Assembly (NCBI GenBank): GCA_025054695.1
Contig: JANWZI010000036.1
Coordinates: 1-36,492 of the forward strand
Origin: Myxococcota bacterium
GTDB taxonomy: Bacteria; Myxococcota_A; Polyangia; Polyangiales; JANWZI01
Length of the DNA stretch: 36,492 nucleotides
Reading direction: 5' to 3'
Part shown: one piece after another, positions 17,016-24,200 of the stretch
Position numbering within the stretch: position 1 is the stretch's first letter
Layout: each line of letters starts with the position of its first letter
Made by a program: the position numbers and the translations under genes
Notes under the pieces: model-generated
What the model was told of the DNA's origin: nothing
Databases searched by the model: none
The model's input: the letters and a program-made list of their open reading frames with translations, nothing else

Positions 17016-18085
17016 CGAGCTCGATCGCCCCGGACGCGTCGGAGCAGCCGCCGTCGGCGAGCGGAACCGGACTCACGCGGCGGGTCGTTCCGAAGCTCGT
17101 CCTGTCCGTCCTGCTCGGGGCGCTGTTCGCGTGGCTCGTGCTGCGCGGGGGCGTGCCGCTCGTGCCAGGACCCGAGGCGTTCGCCTCGGTCCAGTGGTGG
17201 ACGGTCCCGGCCTACGCCGTCTGCGTGATCGTCACCCACCTGTTCCGCGCGAGCCGCTGGCGTTTCCTCGTGCGGCCCGTGCGGCCTCTTCCGTTCGGCG
17301 ACGTCGTCGCCCTCAACTGGATCGGCTTCTTCGCCATCTTCGCGCTGCCCTTGCGCCTGGGCGAGCTGGCCCGGCCCGCGCTCTCGAAGCTGCGCTGCGG
17401 GGTTCCGCTGTCGGCCGGCTTCGGGACGGTCGCCGTCGAGCGCGTGGTCGATGGGCTCGTGACGAGCCTGTGCGTGTTGTGGGCGTTGTTCGCGCTGCCG
17501 ATGCGTCCGAGCGACGACCCCATCGCCCGGGCGCTTCCGTTCTATGGCGTGCTCTCGGTCGCCGTCTTCGCCGTAGCGCTCGTGGCGATCGCTCTGTTCT
17601 TGTGGCAGCGGCGGCTGGCCGCGCGCCTGGTCGCCTCGACCGTAGGGCTGGTCAGTCCGGCATTCGGCACCCTGCTCGCCGCGAAGGTGGGCACGCTCGC
17701 CGACGGGCTTCGCTCCATCGCCGAGCCGCGGCTCCTCGGCGGATTTCTTGCCGAAACGGTGCTCTACTGGGGCACGAACGCGGCGGGGATGTGGCTGCTC
17801 GGCTGGGGATGCGGCTTGCCGATGGACTTCGGGCACGCGGTCGCCGTCATGGGAATCCTCGCGATCGGAATCCTGCTGCCCGCCGGGCCCGGTCTGTTCG
17901 GCAACTTCCAGCTCGCCGTCGCCACGGCGCTCAAGGTCTACTTCGCCGAATCGGTCGTCGGCTCGATCGGCGCGGCGTACATCCTGCTCATGTACGCGAC
18001 GCAGGCCGTGATCATCACGCTGACGGGTGTCGTGCCGCTGTACGTGATGCGCATTCCCTTCGGGGCGCTCCTCGGACAGCGCTGA
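17012..18085 (+). CDS. Lysylphosphatidylglycerol synthase TM/UPF0104 (flippase-like) membrane protein
   Basis: A 357-residue polytopic inner-membrane protein with about eight hydrophobic helices and the signature NWIGFFAIFALPLRLGELARP near residues 100-125, typical of the UPF0104/AglD/LPG-synthase transmembrane family. The family includes flippases and membrane halves of aminoacyl-lipid synthases; this protein lacks the synthase domain. Other conserved stretches are VERVVDGL and the Gly/Pro-rich GILLPAGPGLFGNFQ near residue 290. It begins in a GTGA overlap with the CpsB-like gene. A link to envelope lipid or glycan export is a context-based inference. Confidence 0.85.
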   Translation: MTSSIAPDASEQPPSASGTGLTRRVVPKLVLSVLLGALFAWLVLRGGVPLVPGPEAFASVQWWTVPAYAVCVIVTHLFRASRWRFLVRPVRPLPFGDVVALNWIGFFAIFALPLRLGELARPALSKLRCGVPLSAGFGTVAVERVVDGLVTSLCVLWALFALPMRPSDDPIARALPFYGVLSVAVFAVALVAIALFLWQRRLAARLVASTVGLVSPAFGTLLAAKVGTLADGLRSIAEPRLLGGFLAETVLYWGTNAAGMWLLGWGCGLPMDFGHAVAVMGILAIGILLPAGPGLFGNFQLAVATALKVYFAESVVGSIGAAYILLMYATQAVIITLTGVVPLYVMRIPFGALLGQR

Positions 18086-18137
18086 GGGTCACCGGACAGC
18101 GCCGAGCGGGTTGGTCGACGGTACGGACCGACGTGGC

Positions 18138-18173
18138 GAGTCCAAGTCCGAGCCCGAGTCCGAGTCGGCCTCG
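18138..18173 (+). repeat. Hexamer array 6 (GAGNCC), 6 units
   Basis: GAGTCC, AAGTCC, GAGCCC, GAGTCC, GAGTCG and GCCTCG are in phase. They fill much of the 92-base gap between the convergent flippase-like and dus genes. Confidence 0.7.
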
Positions 18174-18177
18174 GGGC

Positions 18178-19305
18178 TCAACCGCCGTCGACCATCTCGT
18201 GCGGCTCGGGTTCTGCGCACGATTCCGGTGCGTCGAGGAATCCCGGCGGCAGCGCCACTTTCTGCGTCCCCGCGCGCTTGCCGCGTGGCAGTCGGGCGGC
18301 GCCGGGCGGAAACGGCTCGTTGGGGTCGAGCGCCTCGAGGACCGCGCGCAGCTCGTCGAGCGTCGTGATGCGCATGAGTCGGTCGCGGACCGCGGCGGAC
18401 CCGGTGAAGCCCTTCGTGTACCAGCCCGCGTGCTTACGGAACGAGGCGATTCCTTCGCGCGGCCCGAGCCAATCGCACAGGCGCTCGGCGTGCTCGATCA
18501 TGATCCGGCACACCTCACCGAGTCGCGGCGGGGGCGGCAACGGTCGGCCCTCGAAGGCCGCGGCGAGCTCCGCGAAGAGCCAGGGGCGACCGAGACACCC
18601 GCGGCCGACGACGATGCCGTCGCAGCCGGTCATCCGAACCATGCGGAGCGCGTCGGCGGCTTCCCAGACGTCTCCGTTGCCGAGCACGGGAATCGAACGG
18701 ACGACGTCCTTGAGCGCCGCGATGGCTTCCCAGCGCGCCGAACCGTCGTAGAGCTGGGCCGCCGTACGCGCGTGCAGGGTGACGGCGGCGCAGCCCTCGG
18801 CCTCGGCGATGCGCCCGGTCTCAAGGAACGTGATCCGTTCGTCGTCGAGCCCAATGCGGAACTTGATGGTGACGGGAATGCTTCCTGCAGCCTGCACGGC
18901 CGCACGGACGATTGCGGCCAGGAGCCTAGGCCTGGCCGGAATGGCGGCCCCGCCCCCCTTGCGCGTGACCTTGGGAACCGGGCAGCCGAAGTTCAGATCG
19001 ACATGATCGACGCGTCCCTCGCCCACCAGACGTCGGATCGCCTCTGCCGCATCCCGAGGGCTCGTCGCATACAGTTGCAGCGACCTCGGTGATTCGTCGG
19101 GGTAGAAGCCCGCGAGTCGAGCTGCGTGCGCGCGGCCCTCGGCGAGCGGACGAGCCGCGACCATTTCGCAAACGAACAGCCCGGCTCCGAACCGGCGGCA
19201 AAGAGCCCGGAACGGCGCGTTGGTGACGCCCGCCATCGGCGCCAGCACCACCGGGGGGTCGATCCGGAGCGGCCCCAGTCGAAGTGCCGGCAGGAGCGCG
19301 GCCAC
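18178..19305 (-). CDS. dus: tRNA-dihydrouridine synthase (DusB/NifR3 type)
   Basis: About 375 residues. A flavoenzyme that reduces specific uridines in tRNA to dihydrouridine. It opens with the FMN-binding segment APMAGVTNAPFR, followed by the catalytic Cys in DLNFGCPVPKVTRKGGGAA, the conserved TLHARTAAQLYDGSARW, VLGNGDVW, and the phosphate-binding GRGCLGRPWLF. A C-terminal helical domain is present, with a short charged end. The GTG at 19305 places the conserved core at the usual distance from the start; the frame is open far upstream but overlaps the divergent deacetylase gene. It ends 92 bases from the convergent flippase-like gene. Confidence 0.92.
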   Translation of the reverse strand: MAALLPALRLGPLRIDPPVVLAPMAGVTNAPFRALCRRFGAGLFVCEMVAARPLAEGRAHAARLAGFYPDESPRSLQLYATSPRDAAEAIRRLVGEGRVDHVDLNFGCPVPKVTRKGGGAAIPARPRLLAAIVRAAVQAAGSIPVTIKFRIGLDDERITFLETGRIAEAEGCAAVTLHARTAAQLYDGSARWEAIAALKDVVRSIPVLGNGDVWEAADALRMVRMTGCDGIVVGRGCLGRPWLFAELAAAFEGRPLPPPPRLGEVCRIMIEHAERLCDWLGPREGIASFRKHAGWYTKGFTGSAAVRDRLMRITTLDELRAVLEALDPNEPFPPGAARLPRGKRAGTQKVALPPGFLDAPESCAEPEPHEMVDGG

Positions 19306-19405
19306 GAGCTGCGGCGTACGCCCGTCGCGCCCAGCTGTCGAGAGCCCATGCGGAACGCCGCGCGCGAGAGCGAGCGCAGGCGAGCGCGTTTCTTTCGGTT
19401 CGGCG

Positions 19406-20575
19406 ATGAGGTTTCGTACGATCCGTCGCGTGCGCCCCGTACGCGTGCTGCTTCGCGCGCTGACGTGCCTGGCGGCGATCGGGGCCGGGGCTGTTCTGGC
19501 GCGATGGACCGAGGGTGGCCGGCTCGCGGCTGCCGCCCCGGCCATCCGGCGGGATGCTCCAGCCCCGGCGCCCGCACGGCCGAGCCGCGGCTCCGTGCGA
19601 CGCGAGCCGTTGGCGCGCAGCCGCGGCTCCCTCTCCCTGAACGGGGACGACGGCCGCGTCGAGCACGCGAGCAGCCCTGCCAGCACGCGCGATCCGAGTG
19701 AAGCGAAAAATTCGTGGGATCCGACGGGGGCGCGCTTTGCCGGTGGTCGCGTGATCACGGGGCACGGCACGCAACGGCTCGTGCTGTTCACGTTCGACGA
19801 CGGCCCCGATCTGCGGTACACGCCCGCGCTGCTCGAGGAACTGGATGCCGCGGGGATTCGCGCCGTCTTCTTCGTGACGGCGAGTCGTCTGGAGGGCCCT
19901 ACGCCATGGGCGCGTCGCCACCGCGCCCTGGTCCGCGAGATCGCCGCGCGCGGACACCTCGTGGGCAGCCACACCCTCGATCACGTGCAGCTCCCACTCG
20001 TCTCGAGCGCCGAGGTCGAGCGCCAGCTCGATCGCGCCGAGGCGCTGATCGCCGAAACTGTCGGCGCCCGGCCGTGGCTGTTTCGGCCACCCGGAGGGGC
20101 TCGCTCGCCCCGCACCGACGCCCTCGTGGAGGCACGTGGCTACACGACGGTTCTGTGGAACGCGGGCGCGGCCGATGCGCGCCCGACCGACGCCCGAGCC
20201 GTGCTCGAGACGTGGACACGCGTGATGGCGAGGCTCGAACGCGACCGGCCGGGCAGTAGCGCCATCGTGCTGTTGCACGACACCTATCCGTGGACGGTCG
20301 AAGCGTTCCCGCGCATGGTCGACTACCTGCGCACGCGCAACTGCGCCCTGCTCGACACCGGCGAGCCGCTCTACGACATCGTCGACGATCCATCCGCGTT
20401 CTTCGATCCGCGTCGCGCCGCCGACGAGCCCGGTCGGCTGGCGCGCGAGGCCGCGCTGCCCCCCGCGCAGCACGAGGCACGTCAGGCGGTGCTGCGCGCC
20501 CGGGCGCGCGCGTGGTGCGAAGCGCGCGCGTCGGCCTGGCTCGAGGCGGGGCGAGCGTCGCCCGTCAGGGAATGA
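19406..20575 (+). CDS. Polysaccharide deacetylase (NodB homology domain)
   Basis: About 389 residues. An N-terminal hydrophobic segment (LLRALTCLAAIGAGAVLA) anchors or exports the protein and is followed by an Ala/Pro/Arg-rich linker. The NodB catalytic domain has TFDDGPD (metal and base Asp), GSHTLDH (two metal His) and FRPPGG, plus LLHDTYP near its end. These enzymes remove acetyl groups from peptidoglycan or exopolysaccharide amino sugars outside the cytoplasm. The ATG at 19406 has no Shine-Dalgarno. An in-frame GTG at 19430 lies 7 bases after TACGAT (19417-19422) and may be the true, leaderless start. The 3' end overlaps the convergent lipoprotein gene by 11 bases. Confidence 0.88.
   Translation: MRFRTIRRVRPVRVLLRALTCLAAIGAGAVLARWTEGGRLAAAAPAIRRDAPAPAPARPSRGSVRREPLARSRGSLSLNGDDGRVEHASSPASTRDPSEAKNSWDPTGARFAGGRVITGHGTQRLVLFTFDDGPDLRYTPALLEELDAAGIRAVFFVTASRLEGPTPWARRHRALVREIAARGHLVGSHTLDHVQLPLVSSAEVERQLDRAEALIAETVGARPWLFRPPGGARSPRTDALVEARGYTTVLWNAGAADARPTDARAVLETWTRVMARLERDRPGSSAIVLLHDTYPWTVEAFPRMVDYLRTRNCALLDTGEPLYDIVDDPSAFFDPRRAADEPGRLAREAALPPAQHEARQAVLRARARAWCEARASAWLEAGRASPVRE
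19417..19422 (+). promoter_or_regulatory. Possible -10 element for a leaderless deacetylase transcript
   Basis: TACGAT fits the TANNNT pattern found before several other starts in this window. It lies inside the coding sequence if translation starts at 19406 and 7 bases before the in-frame GTG at 19430. The -35 region is weak. Confidence 0.35.
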
Positions 20576-22544
20576 ACCGCAGGCCGTAGTCGATGGGAAC
20601 CGTCGGGGACGCGCCGGGTCCAGGCCGGACGTGGAGCAGGATCATGCTCCACTCCTCGCCGATCGTGCGTCGTACGCCGAAGGGCTCCGTCGACGGCTCG
20701 GCGCCCACCGTTCCGCAGACGCCGGTGATGCGGTCGGGTGGCGATTCGGCGATGTCGTAGACTTGGCTGTAGAAGTAGACGTCGAGGCAGACGGGCTGGC
20801 TCTCGCCGCGTCGTGGTCCGCCCTCGGGGCCGCGCATCAGGCGTGCCTGGACGCGGAACTCGATGGGCGCGATGTAGTACGCGTACCAGTCCTCGTCGCG
20901 CCCGCTGCCGCCGAGTCCGTCGCACAGCGTCAGCTCGCGCAACTCGGCGACCCCTCCGGTGCCGAGGGAGATGGGAAGGGGCGCGGACACCGCGAGTCGC
21001 CACGATCCGTTCGGCTCGAGCTCGTCGGGCAGGCATTCGTCCATCGTCGGGGGCGGAATCGCCTCGCCCCACACGTGCCGGTACAGCTCGTCGAGGCCCG
21101 TCTCGAAGGCTCTGAGCATGCCGTCGAGGATCTGCGGAGTCTGCACGCGCGCTTCCGGCGGCCCACTGCCGTCGAGCCGCTCGAGCACGGCGCCCTTGAC
21201 GAGGTTGAGCGCGCACTCCGCGAGGAAGCCGCGCAGCGAACCGCTCCACTCGGCCTCCTCGGCCGGCGACCAGCGCACGCTCTCCCAGACGACCCGCGTG
21301 TACGCGTAGTGGCGTACGCGATAGACGGCGGCGAATCGACCGAGCCGCAGGTATCCGAGCACCTCGTGCGCGATGGCCACCTCGAGAACGTGGAGCACTC
21401 GCTCACGCACCAGGGGCTCGAGCTCGCCGACGAAGTCGCCGACGGCGTCGACGCCCATGTCCAGCATGAAGCCGAGCTGCTTGTCTTCCTCGAAGGTTTC
21501 GCGGTTCCACGCCTGAAACGAGGCCTGGCGCACGAGCTGTCCGAGGGTGAGAAGCGCACGCGCCATCCGCTCGGCACGCTCCCAGGACGGCTGCCCCGGG
21601 CGAGGGTCGGTTTCCATGCGATGGAGCAGGTAGTTGAACTTGCGGACGAGCGCCCGGTAGGCGTCGCGCGCCGAGCTGTCGGTCGGGCTCTGCACGTAGC
21701 CGACGAGCACCTTGCCGAGCCGATCGCAGCCGACTTCGCCGAGATCGAGGGCCTGGTCGAGGATCTCGAACCCCGTCTCCCACGTCAGCACGCCCTCGAG
21801 CTTGATGACCCCGACGACCTTGATCGCTGCCGAGACGAGCTTCGCGACGAGCTGGCATCGCTCGGCGTACAGCGGTTCGACGGCCACGCACGCGCGGTCG
21901 ATCAGGTACTTGAACGCGTTGGCGACGACCGTGACCTTGAGCGAGGCCATGAGGTTGCGGACGTTGATCGAGGCCAGCAGCCCGGGGATGGTGAGCGGCT
22001 CGGCGCGCGGAGCGACGACGGCCATCCGCGTCGACCCGAACGGGTCGGCGGATCGGGCCGCGTCGTAGTCTTCGAGCCCGTGCTGCCGGGCATACTGCTC
22101 GTACGCGTCCACGACGAGCTCGGTGTCCGCGGTCGGAACGTCGAGTACGTGCAGCAAGGGCGCATTCGTGCCGGTCGGATCGAGCACGAGATAGGCGGCG
22201 GTCCGCTCCGCGACTGAGAGCGAGACGCGTTGCTCGGCCAGTGGCACCTCGCCGTCGCGAGTCTGCGCGCCGAGGTTGAACAGCACGCGGTGTCGGTACG
22301 AATAGAAACGCGCGAACCCGTCCGGGCCGGTCGTCGCCTCGCCGTATTCCGTGCCGTCGGGCTGCTCGACGAGACGAACCACGCCGTTGCGGTCGAGATA
22401 CGTCTCGAGGTCGATGGTTCCCGCGTCGCGGGCGCCGCCACCCGGAGGCCCGGGCTCGTCGCGACCAGCCGCCCCGCACCCGAGCAGGGAGCAGACCAAG
22501 GAGAGCCGCGCGACGTGGCCGAGGATGCCGCTTCGGTACGTCAT
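20565..22544 (-). CDS. Large lipoprotein of unknown function with C-terminal PPC-like domain
   Basis: A 659-residue lipoprotein. The signal peptide ends with the lipobox LLGC (Cys23). Residues about 45-170 look like beta-rich repeats, and about 170-490 is a long helical region that I do not recognise. The C-terminal part (DELEPNGSWRLA, LTLCDGLGGSGRDEDWYAYYI) follows the pattern of the bacterial pre-peptidase C-terminal (PPC) beta-sandwich domain, often found in secreted proteins. AAGGAGG (22551-22557 on the other strand) lies 6 bases before the ATG, the strongest ribosome-binding site in this region, and TATTCT at 22610-22615 is a likely -10. Its final 11 bases overlap the deacetylase gene. 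Role unknown. Confidence 0.8.
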   Translation of the reverse strand: MTYRSGILGHVARLSLVCSLLGCGAAGRDEPGPPGGGARDAGTIDLETYLDRNGVVRLVEQPDGTEYGEATTGPDGFARFYSYRHRVLFNLGAQTRDGEVPLAEQRVSLSVAERTAAYLVLDPTGTNAPLLHVLDVPTADTELVVDAYEQYARQHGLEDYDAARSADPFGSTRMAVVAPRAEPLTIPGLLASINVRNLMASLKVTVVANAFKYLIDRACVAVEPLYAERCQLVAKLVSAAIKVVGVIKLEGVLTWETGFEILDQALDLGEVGCDRLGKVLVGYVQSPTDSSARDAYRALVRKFNYLLHRMETDPRPGQPSWERAERMARALLTLGQLVRQASFQAWNRETFEEDKQLGFMLDMGVDAVGDFVGELEPLVRERVLHVLEVAIAHEVLGYLRLGRFAAVYRVRHYAYTRVVWESVRWSPAEEAEWSGSLRGFLAECALNLVKGAVLERLDGSGPPEARVQTPQILDGMLRAFETGLDELYRHVWGEAIPPPTMDECLPDELEPNGSWRLAVSAPLPISLGTGGVAELRELTLCDGLGGSGRDEDWYAYYIAPIEFRVQARLMRGPEGGPRRGESQPVCLDVYFYSQVYDIAESPPDRITGVCGTVGAEPSTEPFGVRRTIGEEWSMILLHVRPGPGASPTVPIDYGLRFIP

Positions 22545-22609
22545 CGGAAACCTCCTTCGGGGCGGTCGTCGGCGGCGGGGTCCGTGCGGAACCGCGAAGT
22601 CTCGGGGCG

Positions 22610-22615
22610 AGAATA
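22610..22615 (-). promoter_or_regulatory. -10 element of the large lipoprotein gene
   Basis: TATTCT on the minus strand, 66 bases before the ATG at 22544. Its -35 is not obvious. The leader would be about 60 bases and carries the AAGGAGG ribosome-binding site. Confidence 0.45.
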
Positions 22616-22747
22616 GATCGCTCCGGGCGCGTTCTCGACTGGGGTCGGCGCAAACGGGGCGTGGGATGGTTGCGCGAGGCCTCACGCGACGTCGTGCGTG
22701 GCGCCCGCCGTGCGTTCGACCCGTCGCGAACCGGGCGCGATGGATCG

Positions 22748-23002
22748 CTACGGAGCGGCGGAAGTCGGGTCGGGACGTCGGGATGGTTCGCCGTCGCCAC
22801 CGCGGATCGTCGAATGAATCTGGCTCGCGATTCGCTCGGCGGCGCGGGCCGTCTCGTGACCGAGCTCGCGTGCGGGCTCCGTGCGTGCGATGCGGAGCAG
22901 GTGCCCGGCGAGCGTGTGACGGCCGAGGGGGACGCTAAAGACGACGTACGCGCCGAGCCCAATCGCGACGAGCGAGACGAAGGCCTTGAGGATCGTGCGC
23001 AT
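22748..23002 (-). CDS. Small single-pass membrane protein
   Basis: An 84-residue protein with one hydrophobic N-terminal helix (about residues 5-26, FVSLVAIGLGAYVVFSVPLG), then a short amphipathic helix (residues about 28-66) and a Pro-rich tail. The ATG is 2 bases after the TAG of the MshEN protein gene (23005-23007), so translation is probably coupled. This tight junction and the clear membrane-helix design are the reasons for accepting so short a gene. No family recognised. It may anchor or partner the upstream product at the inner membrane. Confidence 0.65.
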   Translation of the reverse strand: MRTILKAFVSLVAIGLGAYVVFSVPLGRHTLAGHLLRIARTEPARELGHETARAAERIASQIHSTIRGGDGEPSRRPDPTSAAP

Positions 23003-23004
23003 CG

Positions 23005-24009
23005 CTAGCCCCGGCGCTTTTCGAACTCTTCGACGAACTCCCAGTCCGCGATCATTCCCTTGCGCAGCAGCACCGACAGCAGCGACGCGAAGAAGACTTC
23101 CCAGCGTGCCTCCGGCAGCACGTCGCTCACGTCTCCGCCCGCGGCGCGGGCGAGGAGCGCCGCGCAGATGTCGCGCGCCGTGAGCCGTCCGTCGGCCTCG
23201 GGCGTCGCGGCGCCATCACGGGGCGATGCGGCGTGCGAGCCGGCGGCGAGACGCACGCTCGTGCCATCGAGGAGGGTGAAGGTCACGTACCGGCGGGCCG
23301 CGGCGGCGGGCGACCGTTCCTTCGGTCGCGTCGGCGGATCCCTCGGTCCAGTCGGCCGTTCGGAGGGAGTGTCGCGCGCCCCTGCCGGGGGTGTCGGCAC
23401 GACCGGCCGTGCCTCGGGAGGCGCGGGGAGTTGCGCTTCGGTCGCGGGTTGAGGCGTCGGCGGTGTCGCTGCCGTGTGCGTCGGGGACGTGGGGCTTTCC
23501 ACGTGCGGCGGGCTCGGTGGGGGTGCCGGCGGGGCGGGCGGTCGTGGTGCGCGTTCGGGAACCGGTCGCCCGTAATAAACGCGAATCGCGTGGCGGATGG
23601 CGCTCGGTGCGGCGACCATGGGACGCACGGGCATGCCACTCACGCTCGCGAGCTCCGAGAGGACGGCCTCGTGGGTCGGGTCGTCCATCGCGACGAAGAG
23701 GGTGGGCTGCTCGCCGCGCACGCGCCGTACGTAGACGGGAATCAGACACCCGCGCTCGGCGAGCTCGGCGGGTACCAGGTCCAGCAACTCGCGGGAAAAC
23801 TCGACGTGGTGCAGGGAGACCCACGGAACCGAGAGCTGGTTGCTGAGGATCTGCGCGAGCCGTTCCTCGGCGAGCAGGCCACGGGCGACCAGTTCTTCGC
23901 CCAGCCTCCGTCCGCTCGTTCGCTGGCCCTCGAGCGCGGCCGCGAGGTCCGCCGCAGACACCAGACCGGCCCGGACCAGAAGCTCGCCGAGTCGGAGCCG
24001 GTCGGTCAC
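23005..24009 (-). CDS. Stand-alone MshEN/GspE N-terminal domain protein (probable cyclic-di-GMP receptor)
   Basis: A 334-residue protein. Residues 6-58 match the tandem MshEN cyclic-di-GMP-binding motif exactly in spacing: RLG-x6-G-x6-L-x3-L-x2-Q at 6-29, a 5-residue linker, then the same pattern at 35-58. The rest of the GspE/PilB N-terminal domain continues to about residue 155. Then comes a Pro-rich linker (about 155-250) and a C-terminal domain beginning RYVTFTLLDG and ending in helices with WEVFFASLLSVLLRKG. There is no Walker A ATPase domain, unlike MshE or PilB. The GTG at 24009 is 6 bases after TACGAT; the longer frame upstream is repeat DNA. Binding is predicted from motif only. Confidence 0.85.
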   Translation of the reverse strand: MTDRLRLGELLVRAGLVSAADLAAALEGQRTSGRRLGEELVARGLLAEERLAQILSNQLSVPWVSLHHVEFSRELLDLVPAELAERGCLIPVYVRRVRGEQPTLFVAMDDPTHEAVLSELASVSGMPVRPMVAAPSAIRHAIRVYYGRPVPERAPRPPAPPAPPPSPPHVESPTSPTHTAATPPTPQPATEAQLPAPPEARPVVPTPPAGARDTPSERPTGPRDPPTRPKERSPAAAARRYVTFTLLDGTSVRLAAGSHAASPRDGAATPEADGRLTARDICAALLARAAGGDVSDVLPEARWEVFFASLLSVLLRKGMIADWEFVEEFEKRRG

Positions 24010-24015
24010 GGACGC

Positions 24016-24021
24016 ATCGTA
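24016..24021 (-). promoter_or_regulatory. -10 element for the MshEN gene (leaderless)
   Basis: TACGAT on the minus strand ends 6 bases before the GTG at 24009, the spacing expected when the start codon is the first transcribed base. No Shine-Dalgarno sequence is present and the -35 is weak. Confidence 0.5.
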
Positions 24022-24111
24022 ACGAGACCAGTCATCGTTGGGGAATTTTCGGAGCGCGTTCCGAGTACGCCGGAGCCCGATGGGTGGTTGGCTTCGCCCC
24101 TGGCTCGCGCT

Positions 24112-24159
24112 TGGGTCTCGGACTCGGACTCGGTCTCGGGGTCGGACTCCGACTCGGAA
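24112..24159 (-). repeat. Hexamer array 7 (GAGNCC on the minus strand), about 8 units
   Basis: On the plus strand it reads as CTCGGA-type units (TCTCGG, ACTCGG, ACTCGG, TCTCGG, GGTCGG, ACTCCG, ACTCGG), the reverse complement of GAGNCC. It lies between the divergent MshEN and ABC exporter genes (191-base gap). CGATGGGT lies upstream at 24078-24085. Confidence 0.75.
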
Positions 24160-24200
24160 CATCGGTGCGCTAGGTCAACCCATCCGATCGGCCCCGTGAG

